DNA of 57,500 bases. Origin: Zygnema cylindricum (Eukaryota; Streptophyta; Zygnematophyceae; Zygnematales; Zygnemataceae). The stretch is taken from the NCBI GenBank assembly GCA_037447655.1, contig JBBHKE010000386.1:1-57500 (forward strand). The letters run 5' to 3'. The stretch's first letter is position 1. Each line of letters opens with the position of its first letter. Shown here in pieces: positions 34,039 through 44,544 of this stretch. The notes beneath the pieces were generated by a model that was not told where the DNA came from, ran no database searches, and worked only from the letters and a program-made list of their open reading frames with translations. The translations under genes were made by a program, and so were the position numbers.

Positions 34039-35095
34039 TGTAGAAATTAATGGTCCATTTTTAGTATTTTCTAGGTCTAAATAGAAATATAGAAAGAAGC
34101 CGAGGCAGTCTACCTCTAACTTCTCTCTCCAAACTCTCAAACTTGTCGCAGTCACTGAGAAATTGGAGAGGGAGCTAGAGCCATGGCTACCTAGGCTATC
34201 CAGAGGTTTACGGGAAATTTATATTAGTTAGGGTTTATTTATTTAAAAGGTATGTACCGGCGACAGGAATTTATCCTTGTAACTACCGGCCGGCAGATTT
34301 TTAGTAGCCGTTAGCCTTAGCCGTTAAATCTAACATTAGTGCTACGTAGTATATAGTTTGATATTAATTTAGATATGTACACGTACATTGAATCATTTAA
34401 CTGTAATAGATTACGGGATACATAGATCCGGTAATATATAAAGTACGGATTCCGGTACGAACAAGAAATCAATACCGCGTAGTCATTTCGTAAGTGAAAC
34501 GCATACCGCGCATGTATTTATTACAGCTACGATAAAATCCGAATTTAATCGGACGGCCGGAATTAGCGCCGAGATCGCGGAGGAAGATTTCGGCGGTTTT
34601 TTATCATCGCCACATCGGATGACACGTGGCGGACTAACATTGGATTGCGGCATCTCCGAGGATTAAGGGAGCGAATCCGGATATACCACGTGTCGACATT
34701 TAGGGCATGTCGTACAATGTTCGTACAGAAAGTACACTGGCAGCTGTACTTTTGCGTACGGAATTGTATTCTGATTGGTTCCGTACATCAATAGATAGAG
34801 TCTGTGAGAGAGATAGGACTTAGAAAAATTAGGAGATAGGACCCTCTCTCCCACAGAGCTTCTCTACAAAAGGTCAAATTTGACCCTCCATAACTTACTG
34901 GTCGGGGGAGCAAATTCAAAGATTCTTTTTGCTATCGACTCAAGGGAGTCTTACCTTAACATGGGTGCAGGTGGTCAAAATATTTGTCTTCCAGGGTGGC
35001 AGTTATTTTTGCTAAAACACAAAGGGGTCAGGATTATCCTAGAGGCTTCTTGGAAGCTGTCCACTCTGAGGACTTATGGAGGTCTCAGAGTTTCA
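34039..35095 (+). mobile_element. Copia A1 5' LTR
   Basis: TGTAGAAATTAATGG...GTTTCA, 1057 bp. The region before the primer site includes CTACAAAAGGTCAA (about 34862-34876), a weak promoter candidate. The gag ATG lies at 35076, 20 nt before the LTR end. A degenerate tRNA-like module is antisense at about 34252-34335. Confidence 0.92.
34252..34335 (-). other. Degenerate tRNA-like module in the A LTR (antisense to the element)
   Basis: The minus strand reads TTAGATTTAACGGCTAAGG, then CTGCCGGCCGG and AAGGATAAATTCCTGTCGCC. The other A LTRs keep GGATCAAATCC, close to the Pol III B box. The order and words match the tRNA-like module of the B LTR. Copies at about 39655-39740, 42118-42200, 46340-46420 and 51740-51815. 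Confidence 0.5.
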
Positions 35096-36226
35096 GGTTA
35101 TGGGCCCACCCTCAAGGGTACCAATCTTTAATGGAACTGGCTTCATATACTGGGAAAGTATGATGATAGGAGCTCTATGCGAAAAAAGGTTTTGGGGGAT
35201 AATGAGTGGACGGTTGGGGCGTCCATCGAGTCTTGGAATTCCTCCAGGGTTTGGAGGAACCAGATTCACCAGGAAAGAGGATCCACCTTCAACGGAGGAA
35301 ACAAAAGAAGGAGAGGTGGTGGACAAAGGAAAGGAGAAGGAGGCGACCACACCAATAGCAACTGGTTCGGCATTCATGTCACCTATTTCGAGGAACGAGG
35401 AGAATGATACTGAAACCTGAACTTCAACAATATGGCGGCAAAGCACTTCATCCTACGCCATCACACTCAAGGACTTGCATGTCCCTATTTGCAGGTTGAA
35501 AGGGCATCCGATCTTTGGATGGCTCTCATAGAGATGTATCGAAGTGGTACGATTCAACAACAACAGTTGGCTGATCAAAAAGTTAACGAGTATGTATACA
35601 AAGGGGGGAATATGTTGGATTTTTGCAATGAGCTTGCTACACTCTTCGTGGAGCTAGAGAGTGCGGGAAAAGTTTTTAGTGAAAAAGAAAAGGTTAACAT
35701 TTTACTGATGAAGTTACCTGATGAGTTCGACAACATAGTCAACCGTGTGCAGGACTTGCCGGACTCAAGGTGGATATGGAACTCAGTGGTAGGGATGATT
35801 CTCGTTCGAGAGAATACAATCGAGATCCGAAGGGGAGGAAAGAGTGGCCAAGCCTTGGCAACAGCGACCGATTGGAGGAACAAGGATTCTCGGAAACTAG
35901 TCGGAAACTATGGGGGTAGGGAGCAGAAAAAACAGGCTGACGAGTTCGAACCAAGGGCTCCCAAAGGTTTATGTCATTTTTGTAAGAAACCAGGGCACTA
36001 TATGGCAGAGTGCACTAAGCTAACCGAGCTTCGGTTAAAGGAGGGGCAGACCGGTGGTACCCCGAGAGGAAAGAAAAAGGCCCTTGTCACACAGATACTT
36101 GAGGCGGAATCCGACGACAAGGACGATGAGCTCCTTTTGGATGAGGAGTTGGAGGCGAAAAATGAGGTTGAAATTCCACGAAGGCAGAAATGTGCTTACG
36201 GTGGATTGAAAGGTGAAGCAGGCTAG
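35076..36226 (+). pseudogene. Copia A1 gag, broken
   Basis: Begins in the LTR (MEVSEFQVMGPP), then FNGTGFIYWESMMIGALCE, the copia gag amino-terminal motif. The first part ends at a TGA near 35418-35420, where A3 reads through; the region differs by a deleted base and a changed Trp codon. The second part (35432-36226) runs through the zinc knuckle CHFCKKPGHYMAEC to an acidic tail, and ends at TAG 36224-36226 where B1 has a Trp codon before IIDSGAS. Confidence 0.88.
35096..35108 (+). other. Copia A1 primer-binding site (half-tRNA type), inside the gag frame
   Basis: GGTTATGGGCCCA follows the LTR directly. It is complementary to the anticodon stem-loop of initiator tRNA-Met (TGGGCCCATAACC), the mode used by Drosophila copia. 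The gag frame reads through it as Q-V-M-G-P-P. Confidence 0.85.
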
Positions 36227-39200
36227 ATTATAGATTCAGGTGCCTCAATGCAGATGTGTAAGGATAGGCACCTGTTCACTAAGATAAGAAAGAGTCCCAC
36301 CGTAGAGATAGAGTACGGGGATGGGAGGATAGTCACCACTACTCTTGTAGGATCGGTTTATCTGAAAGTGTTAGTAGAAGGAAAGACATCCATATTAACA
36401 TTCTCCGATGTATTGTTTATTCCGGAGCTAAACAAAAACCTTATCTCTACATCTGTATAAGATGATAAGGGTTTTTTCACTAGCACTAGGGAAGGAGTCT
36501 TTACTGCTAGTTTTGAGGAGGATGTCTATTTCATTGCTGAGAAAGGTAGCCATGGGATGTTTAGGCTGATCTTAAGTAATGAAATGAAGAAACTTTATTA
36601 TGCTGGTGTTCATGATTTTATGATGTGGCATAAGAGGTTTGGACATGTGAATCTAGATAAGTTAAGAGAGATGAAAAAGATGGGAGTGGTGGAAGGGATT
36701 CAGTTCAGTGAGAGTGATGTTTAAGTGATTGTAGTGGGTGTGCTCAAGGTAAAGCACACAGATTACCCTTTCCTAAAACAGCCACCTATAAGGGAGAAAA
36801 ACTTCTAGATCTAGTACACACAGATATTTGGGGACCGGCTAGAGTGCCCTCACCGAGGGGAAGAGATTTATGATGACTATAACTGATGATTGGTCTCGAT
36901 ATTCCCGAGTCTATATTTTAAAAAAAAAATCAGAAGCTGAGGATTGTTTTAGACAATATAAAGCATGGAGCGAAAAACTCCATGAAACTCCAATCAAGAG
37001 AATACGGAGTGACAATGGTGGAGAGTATACTTCTAACCAGTTTGAGGATTTTCTGAGGGAAAATGGGGTCCAACACCAAAAGACAGTCCCAGAAAACTCG
37101 GAAAAAAATGGGGTAGCTAAAAAGTTAAATAGAACACTAAGTGATAGTGCTAGAAGTATGTTGTGAGATAAGAAGATAGGAAAAAGGTTTTGGGCAGAAG
37201 CAATGAACTGTGCTAATTACCTCAAAAATAGAGTTCTTACTTCAGCTATAAAAGATCAAACACCTTATGAGAGATGGACAGGCCGGAAACCAGACATATC
37301 TCACTTAAAGGTTTTCGGCAGTCAAGTATTCAGTCTAGATACTGATTGGTCCAATTGGAAGCAAGATCCTAAAGGAAAACCGGAATACTTATTAGGATAT
37401 GATGAGGATGTTAAAGGATATAGAGTTTATGATCTAAAAAGGGAAGATATAATCTAAGTAAAGCATCTAGTAGTTATGGATGAAGGAAAGTTTGTGGATC
37501 CATTCAAATATACGAAGTCAGTAAAAATCAGATTTGAGTCAGAAAATTCCGATGACTTTGAGCTTCCTAACTATCCAGGTTTTAGAGAAGATGACATTCT
37601 TGCAGGTACAAATCAGACCGAAAAGGACTCGGCTGTGGAAACTCCAGTGCCAACTCTACCCGAAGCGAAAGACATGGTGGAAATTGATTCGGAATCAAGG
37701 GATAGGGGAAAAGCCGAGTTTGTTCGAAAGAATCCACGAGAACCATCTATCCCGGCCTCGGATTTTGAGGGGGGGAGGAAAAGTAGCAAAAGACTGCAAG
37801 AAAAACAGGTTAATAACAAGGTAACTAAACTATCTCATCAAGATGAGCCTTAAAGTTATGGAGAGGCTATGACTTGTCCAGAAAGAAACCGGTGGAAGAC
37901 AGCCATCAATGAGGAGATGGCCTCAATCATGGCAGCCGATACTTAGGGGTTGGTGGATTGTCCACCTAACCGAAAACCAATCGGATGTAAGTGGGTTTTC
38001 AAATTAAAACTGAACCCAGATAACACAATCGAGCGCTACAAGGCCAGATTAGTGGCAAAAGGATTTACACAAAAGGAGGGAATTGACTACGAGGAAACCT
38101 TTGCCCTGGTGGTCAGATTTCTCTCTGTCCGCATACTTCTCAGTTTAGCAGCAGCGGAAGACATGGGAGTGCACCAGATGGACATCAAGGCAACCTTTTT
38201 GCATGGAGAATTGGAAGAGGAGATCTTCATGTGACAACCCGAAGGTTTTGTCGAGGAAGGAGAGGAGAGTAAGGTATGCCGGCTGATTAAATCTCTTTAT
38301 GGTTTGAAACAGGAGCCTCGACAATGGAATAAGAAGCTTGATGAGTTTCTTACCGGTCTGGGATATATTCGGATCAGCTCAGATCACTCAATCTATGTTT
38401 TCGAAGATGAGGAAGGTTTGATATTTATTGCAATTTATGTTGATGATTTGCTTGTTTTAAGTAAATCAATGGAAAAAATTAATAAACTGAAAACCGATCT
38501 AAAGGGGAGATTTGAAATGAAGGATATGGGGGAAGCAAAATATATTTTGGGAATTCAAGTAGAGAGAGACCGAAAAACAAAAATTATAAAACTGACTCAA
38601 AAGGAAGCAATAGGGAACATGCTTGGAAAATTTCAAATGGATAAAGCTAATAGTTGTACAACTCCAATGGAGTTGGAGAGGGGAAGTGAGGGGAGTGAGG
38701 AAGAAGGAGTCATAGTCTTAGACGAAGAATTATCTCTTGAAGAACAGAAGTTCATGCAGACCATTCCTTACAAGCAAGTAGTGGGAAGTCTAATTCATTT
38801 TATGAATTGTACCCGGCCGGATTTAGCTGCAGCTGTAGGAGTGTTGAATAGAAGTCTAAGTGCTCCCACTAAGAAGGATTGGGAGGCAGCTAAGAGAGTC
38901 CTTAGATACTTGATAGGAACTAGGGATCTATGGTTGCATTTGGGTGGGGAGAATACTGACATCACTACTTGGAGTGATGCTAGTTATGGTGATGCTCCGA
39001 TGAGGAGATGCACTTCTGGATATGTATTATATGTGGGTGATGGGGCTTGCTGTTGGAGTAGCAAACAACAAAAGGTTATTGCTCAGTCCACCATGGAGGC
39101 TGAGTATATGGCCTCTTGCTCTGCGGTAAAAGAATTGATGTGGGTCAAGTCTTTGCTTGGTGAGCTTGGTCATCTTAAGAGTGGTGTGCAGAAAATATTT

Positions 39201-39431
39201 TGTGATAATCAGGCAGCAATTGCTATTTCTGCCAATCCTAAACATCATTTTAAAGCCAAACACATGGACATCAGACTCAGCTTTGTTCGAGAGAAAGTAG
39301 AAAAAAAAGTAATCAGTTTAGAGTACAGACCAGATAGTGAGATGGTAGCAGATATGATGACCAAACATGTGCCTTCCCCTAAGCTAATTTTTTGCAGGGA
39401 GAAATGTGGTCTGAAATTAAAGATTGACTAG
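36227..39431 (+). pseudogene. Copia A1 pol, with multiple stops
   Basis: Protease IIDSGASMQMC starts at 36227. Stops or shifts at 36458 (TAA), 36722 (shift), 37164 (TGA), 37455 (TAA), 37851 (TAA), 37944 (TAG) and 38232 (TGA). Integrase keeps H-T-D-I-W-G-P and RSDNGGEY, but the catalytic Glu of NGVAER reads Lys (37119). RT has KARLVAKGFTQKEGIDYEE and FIAIYVDDLLVLSKS. RNase H (TWSDASYGD, EAEYMA, CDNQAAIAIS) is open in the long 38304-39431 frame. Confidence 0.92.
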
Positions 39432-39444
39432 AAAATATTGGGAG
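39432..39444 (+). other. Copia A1 polypurine tract
   Basis: AAAATATTGGGAG directly before the 3' LTR, with two T interruptions. A3 has the cleaner AAAATAAGGGGAG at the same place. Confidence 0.6.
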
Positions 39445-40501
39445 TGTAGAAATTAATGGTCCATTTTTAGTATTTTCTAGGTCTAAATAGAAATATAGAA
39501 AGAAGCCGAGGCAGTCTACCTCTAACTTCTCTCTCCAAACTCTCAAACTTGTCGCAGTCACTGAGAAATTGGAGAGGGAGCTAGAGCCATGGCGACCTAC
39601 GCTATCCAGAGGTTTTCGGGAAATTTATATTAGTTAGGGTTTATTTATTTAAAAGGTATGTGCCGGAGACAGGAATTGATCCTTGTACCTACCGGCCGGC
39701 AGATTTTTAGTAGCCGTTAGCCTTAGCCGTTAAATCTAACATTAGTGCTACGTAGTATATAGTTTGATATTTATTTAAATATGTATACGTACGTTGAATC
39801 ATTTAACTGTAATAGATTACGGGATACATAGATCCGGTAATATATAAAGTACGGATTCCGATACGAACAAGAAATCAATACCGCGCAGTTATTTCGTAAG
39901 TGAAACGAATACCGCGCATGTATTTATTCCGGCTACGATTAAATCCGAATTTAATCAGACGGCCGGAATTAGCGCTGAGATCGCGGAAGAAGATTTCGGC
40001 GGTTTTTGATCATCACCACATCGGATTACACGTGGCGGACTAACATTGGATTGCGGCATCTCCGAGGATTAAGGGGGCGAATTCGGATATACCACCTGTC
40101 GACATTTAGGGCATGTTGTACAATGTTCGTACAGAAAGTACACCGACAGCTGTACTTTTGCGTACGGAACTGTATTCTGATTGGTTCCGTACATTTGTAG
40201 ATAGAGTCTGTGAGAGAGATGGGACTTAGAAAAATTAGAAGATAGGACCCTCTCTCCCAGAGAGCTTCTGTACAAAAGGTCAACTTTGACCCTCCATAAC
40301 TTACTACTCACGGGAGCAAATTCAGAGATTCTTTTTGTTATCGACTCAGGGGAGTCTTCCTTTCACAGGGGTGCAGGTGGTCAAAGTATTTGTTTGCCAG
40401 GGTGGTAGTTATTTTTACTTAAACACAAAGGGTTTAGGATTATCCTAGAGGCTTCTTGGAAGCTGTCCACTATGAGGACTTATGGAGGTCTCAGAGTTTC
40501 A
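39445..40501 (+). mobile_element. Copia A1 3' LTR
   Basis: 1057 bp, same borders as the 5' LTR, with scattered point differences (for example CCATGGCGACC against CCATGGCTACC). The pair has therefore been in place for some time. Confidence 0.92.
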
Positions 40502-40506
40502 GTATC

Positions 40507-41223
40507 ATCATGACCACTGTGTTCCATTTCCATGAACTATTAGGCATTTCTTGTACTCGATACACTATGTTCTGGAACTCATCTAGTAACTTCATGATAA
40601 GAGTGTTAACTTTCATTTTCATTGTACCTCTCCACCCGGCACTTTCCATCTCCATATACAAACAAGAAAGATCATTACAGAAATCTAACATCTTTCCTCC
40701 TTTGTAAGTGTAACTCACTAGCTTTTGCTGAGCCAACTGGAGTCCTGAAAAGTTCCAGCTCTATAAATCTCCACCAAACTCACCCACAACTCCTCGCCTT
40801 GTAAATGTGAAGATGAGGAGTGGCCAAAGCCTGAGTGAGATGCCTGAGAATGAAGTTCTTGGCAACCATGTTTACATCCTCCCACATTTGAGTATCGTTC
40901 TCTGTGGTCTTCACGGTTGCCGCTCCTGGTATTGTGGCAATAGGAGTAAGGGGTGTCTCCTTCCCTTTCCCCTTTTCGGACACACAACTGTCCCCATCAT
41001 CTGCCTCCTCCGCTGAGGCAGCCGTTGCTACAGGAAACCTTACTCCTCCAAATCCACGTGGAGTTCCCGAAGGTGGACGTTTCACTTGTCCACTGACGAT
41101 ACCCCAGTATCAATTTTCACACAAAGCTCCCATCATCATGGCTTCCCAATAGATGAACCCAGATCCATTGAAGGTGGGCACCCTCGAGGGTGGGCCCATA
41201 ACCTGTAATTCTCTGTCCTCCAT
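40507..41223 (-). pseudogene. Copia B1 gag, upstream part
   Basis: ATG at 41223 lies 20 nt inside the 5' LTR and reads MEDRELQVMGPPSRVPTFNG, through the primer site at 41203-41191. A TGA follows near 41117, and frames change again near 40780. The remaining parts match A gag (KGGKMLDFCNDL, MKLLDEF). The gag is cut at 40506 by A1. Confidence 0.85.
41191..41203 (-). other. Copia B1 primer-binding site (half-tRNA type)
   Basis: GGTTATGGGCCCA on the minus strand, directly after the LTR end ATTACA. Same site and same distance from the gag ATG as in A1 and A3. Confidence 0.85.
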
Positions 41224-43292
41224 TGGACTACAAAAATTAGGAAGCCTCTAGATAGTATTTAACTAACCCACTTCAAGCCACAACCACTGCTGTCCAAAAA
41301 GGCAACAATTTGACTACACCCCTGTGCAGCGTGGACTCCCTTGAGTGCGTAGCAAAAAGAATCACTGAAAACGGCCAACCTGCGGATTAGTTATAGGGTG
41401 GCAAAGATGCCAATTTATACCAACTCTCCAATAATGAGAGGACTATCTACCTGATTTTTCCTAAGTCCTAGTTTTTCCTAGTTCTCTCTCACAACCCCTA
41501 TCTACTGCCCGTACGAACCAATCAAAACACTGTACAGTACCAAAAATTACTACTGCCGATGTACTTTCTGTACGGACTTTGTACGACAAGGCCATTAGGC
41601 CGACGGGTGTTTATTTTCCACTCGTCTGTACGGTCCTCGGAATTCCCGCGACCGAATGTCATCTCTCCACGTGGCGCCTGGTCATGCCACGTCACTAAAT
41701 GTCAAAGTGACCATTCCAAGGTTTCGGCGATGATGTGCGCCGTTAGATTTGACGTGAAATGGAATCTCAGCCATAATAAATACTTGCGAAATATTTGTTT
41801 CGTTGTCGAAACAAAATCCGCAATATCCGTTTCAATTAAGTACTGTACTTCGTATTTCGTAAAACTGTATCTATGGGTGTCGTAAAGAGTTTCAATTAAA
41901 TGATTTATGTATAATGTAGAAACTAATGGTTTTATTGGTATTTTCTAGGTATGAAAAGAAATATAGAAGTCGAGGCAGTCTATCTCTAACTTCTCTCTCC
42001 AACTCTCAAACTTGTCGCAGTCACTGAGAAGATGGAGAGGAAGCTAGAGCCATGGCTACCTTAGCTATCCTGAGGTTTACGGGAATATTATATTAGGGTT
42101 TATTTATTTATTTAAAAGGTATGCGCCGGCGGCAGGATTTGATCCCTGTAACTACCGGCCGGCAGACAGGAAATAGCCGGTAGCCTTAGCCGTTAAGTCT
42201 AGCAGTAGTGTTACGTACTATATAGTTTGATAATTAATTATATGCGTATACGTACGATAATTCATTTAACTATAATACATTACGAGATACATAGATCCAG
42301 TAATATATAGAGTACGGATTACGCTACAGACTCGAAATCAATACCGCGCATTTGTTTCGTAAGTGAAACAAATATCGCGCATGTATTTATTACGGCTACG
42401 ATTAAATCCGAATTTTATCGGACGGCCGGGATTAGCGCCGAGATCGCGGAGGAAGATTTCGGCGGTTTGTGGCCATCCCCACATCGGATGACGCGTGGCG
42501 AAATTCCGTTGGATTGTGGAATCTCCGAAGATTATGGCACCGAATCCGGATTTGACATGTGTCGACATTTTGGACATGTCGTACAATGTCCGTACATAAA
42601 GTACACCGGCAGCTGTACTTTTGCGTACGGAACTCAATTCTGATTGGTTCCGTACATCAGTAGATAGAGTCTGTGAGAGAGATAGGACTTAGAAAAATTT
42701 AGAAGATAGGACCCTCTCTCCCAGAGAGCTTCTGTATAAAAGGTCAACTTTGACCCTCCATAACTTACTGCTCAGGGGAGCAAATTCAGAGATTCTTTTT
42801 GCTACCGACTCAGGGGAGTCTTGCCTTCACAGGGGTGCAGGTGGTCAGGGTTTTTGTCTGCCAGGGTGGCAGTTATTTTTGTTGGAACACAAAGGGGTCA
42901 GGATTATCCTAGAGGCTTCTTGGAAGCTGTCTACTCTGAGGACTTATGGAGGTCTCAGAGTTTCAACAATAGTTTAAATATTAATGAAACCCTATATCTC
43001 TTAACGGACTTCTACGACAGACTGGTTAGAGCTAACGGCTACGCCGTGCTCTGCCGGTCGGGGGTTCTAGTCCTGTCGGACTCAACCTTTTGTTGAGAGT
43101 GACTTAAGTAACTCTTTAGTCCTTCCTATGGAGCTGAGGCAGCCATGGCTCCATCGCTCTCTCTCTCCTTCAATGACTACAACAAGTATGGGGGTAAGAG
43201 AAAAGAGATGGAGGCAGGCTGCCTACATTTTCTTTATATGTTTTCGCTAATTAGTTTAGACCTAGAAAATACAAAAACTACCATTTTCAACA
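41204..43292 (-). mobile_element. Copia B1 5' LTR, split by a solo A LTR
   Basis: Two parts, 43292-42966 and 41914-41204, sum to about 1038 bp and match the 3' LTR at 29351-30399. The tRNA-like module recurs antisense at 43017-43083. Confidence 0.88.
41915..42965 (+). mobile_element. Solo LTR of copia family A (A2)
   Basis: TGTAGAAACTAATGG...GTTTCA, 1051 bp, full-length relative to the A LTRs, with no internal region. It lies inside the B1 5' LTR. A clean 5-bp duplication is not visible (TATAA left, ACAAT right). A solo LTR normally arises by recombination between the two LTRs of an element. Confidence 0.88.
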
Positions 43293-43297
43293 AAATC

Positions 43298-43550
43298 ACC
43301 CTCTCGAGGTGAATTCTGATGAAGTTTTTTGATGGGCTGGATTCTCTTGCCCGGGGGTCGAAAAGAAGAAAACGTCATAATGCGTTCACATGACAAAATG
43401 CATGGGGTACATTCAAAATATCGAATTGATGTTCACTATACTTTGGTAAAAGTAATTTTTTTGTACGGCTAAAGTTTTTCTCATTGTGGACTGATTTTTG
43501 GGGAAAATTACAGGAAAAAGTTGAAACTTTCATATATGGGGACATTCCCC
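43298..43550. mobile_element. Family E element, type 1, right part (host of B1)
   Basis: Continues 28626-29350 after the AAATC duplication. ACCCTCTCGAGGTGA, TGGGCTGGATTCTCTTGCCC and the end ATATATGGGGACATTCCCC match 19930-20169. Confidence 0.75.
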
Positions 43551-44544
43551 TACGTTACTAAATGTGAGTTGTGTCAAATTGAGACAATATAAAGCCAAAT
43601 ATGTACATAGGAGTGAAATGCCGAAATGTAACATCCAAAACCGTAAAAAGCTTAAGGATGTATTAACATGAAACATTAACTTAAAGACCTAACTTTGATA
43701 ACATCACAGTGAATCACCATTAGCGTTAAGAAAGAATTAGTGTTTAAAAAAATTATTGTTATTAACTCTAATTTAGGTTAAAGTCCGCAATAAAAAAATA
43801 TGTCTAATTTATGCATAAGTCTAATTTGGGTACATTTTTCCCATAGTGTAGCCGGTGTAGCCCGTGTTCACATAGTGGATGTTGGAACATGTGAGGATAG
43901 GTTCGCGTGATTTCCCCCCGTCTGTAACACTGGGAATCAAATTTGAGTGCGATTTTCCATGTCGACACACTCACTTTCGCATGTCGACGATTATATATGA
44001 CACTCTTTATGTACGATTGTATGAAATGACGAACAATTTTAGTACGAACTAACACAGTTCGTACACTACATTATTTAAAAACTATCCAAATTAGAGTTGT
44101 AATCTGAATTAAACAATAACTACATTAACCTAAGAAAAAAATTAAAGTTATTAATTCTATTTTAGGTTCGAGGGTTAAAATTTTGGGGACGCTGAATTAG
44201 CGTTCTTAACGCTGAAGATTCTCCTTTTTATTTATCATGGTGTTCCAATGTCCTATGACAACTGTAGACGTGTACTAAAATTGCGACGGTTGTTGACGTC
44301 TATAACACTACAGTGACTCATTATTACTGTAAAGAAATTATTTGAGTAAAAAAAAAATAGTGTTATTAACTCTATTTTGGGTCCTATTGCTTAGCATCAA
44401 TAGGAACTTACGCTCATTTATACGTGTAACCCTAATTTTGATAAAAATTCCCATATTGTAGCGAATAGAACTTGTGTTGACATACTAAACGTTTGAACAT
44501 ATGACAAAAGGTTTGCTATTTTCTCCCCTTTATTTAATTACTAA
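43551..44544. repeat. Intergenic, with an inverted diverged copy of repeat R3
   Basis: 43855-44065 on the minus strand matches 18490-18790 (GTGTGTCGACATGGAAAAT, CTCAAATTTGATTC, GAAATCACGCGAAC, TATGTGAACACG). A family M-like word (GAATCACCATTAGCG, 43712) is present. No gene recognised. Confidence 0.55.

Larger units (their letters stand above)
34039..40501 (+). mobile_element. Copia element A1, complete insertion with GTATC target duplication
   Basis: 6463 bp nested in the gag of B1. GTATC at 34034-34038 and 40502-40506 is the exact target duplication. Two 1057-bp LTRs flank the internal region with primer site, gag, protease, integrase, RT and RNase H. The coding part is almost identical to A3 and shares its stop codons. 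Confidence 0.95.
29346..43297 (-). mobile_element. Copia element B1, with AAATC target duplication, carrying nested A1 and a solo A LTR
   Basis: The full B1 insertion runs 29351-43292 on the minus strand and is flanked by AAATC at 29346-29350 and 43293-43297. Without the nested elements it would be about 6.4 kb. Order on the minus strand: 5' LTR, half-tRNA primer site, gag, protease, integrase, RT, RNase H, 3' LTR, the Ty1/copia order. Many stops and frameshifts mean it cannot act alone now. Confidence 0.9.

Noticed and set aside
36224-38234. Stop codons in the A-family pol as programmed readthrough or an altered genetic code
   Set aside because: TAA, TAG and TGA all occur at positions of different residues (Trp, Leu, Arg and others), some only in one copy, and a frameshift is shared as well. 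Decay explains this better.
41910-42970. Target duplication of the solo A LTR
   Set aside because: The flanks TATAA and ACAAT do not match; the uninterrupted B LTR reads TATAACGCAATAG there, so the site was altered.
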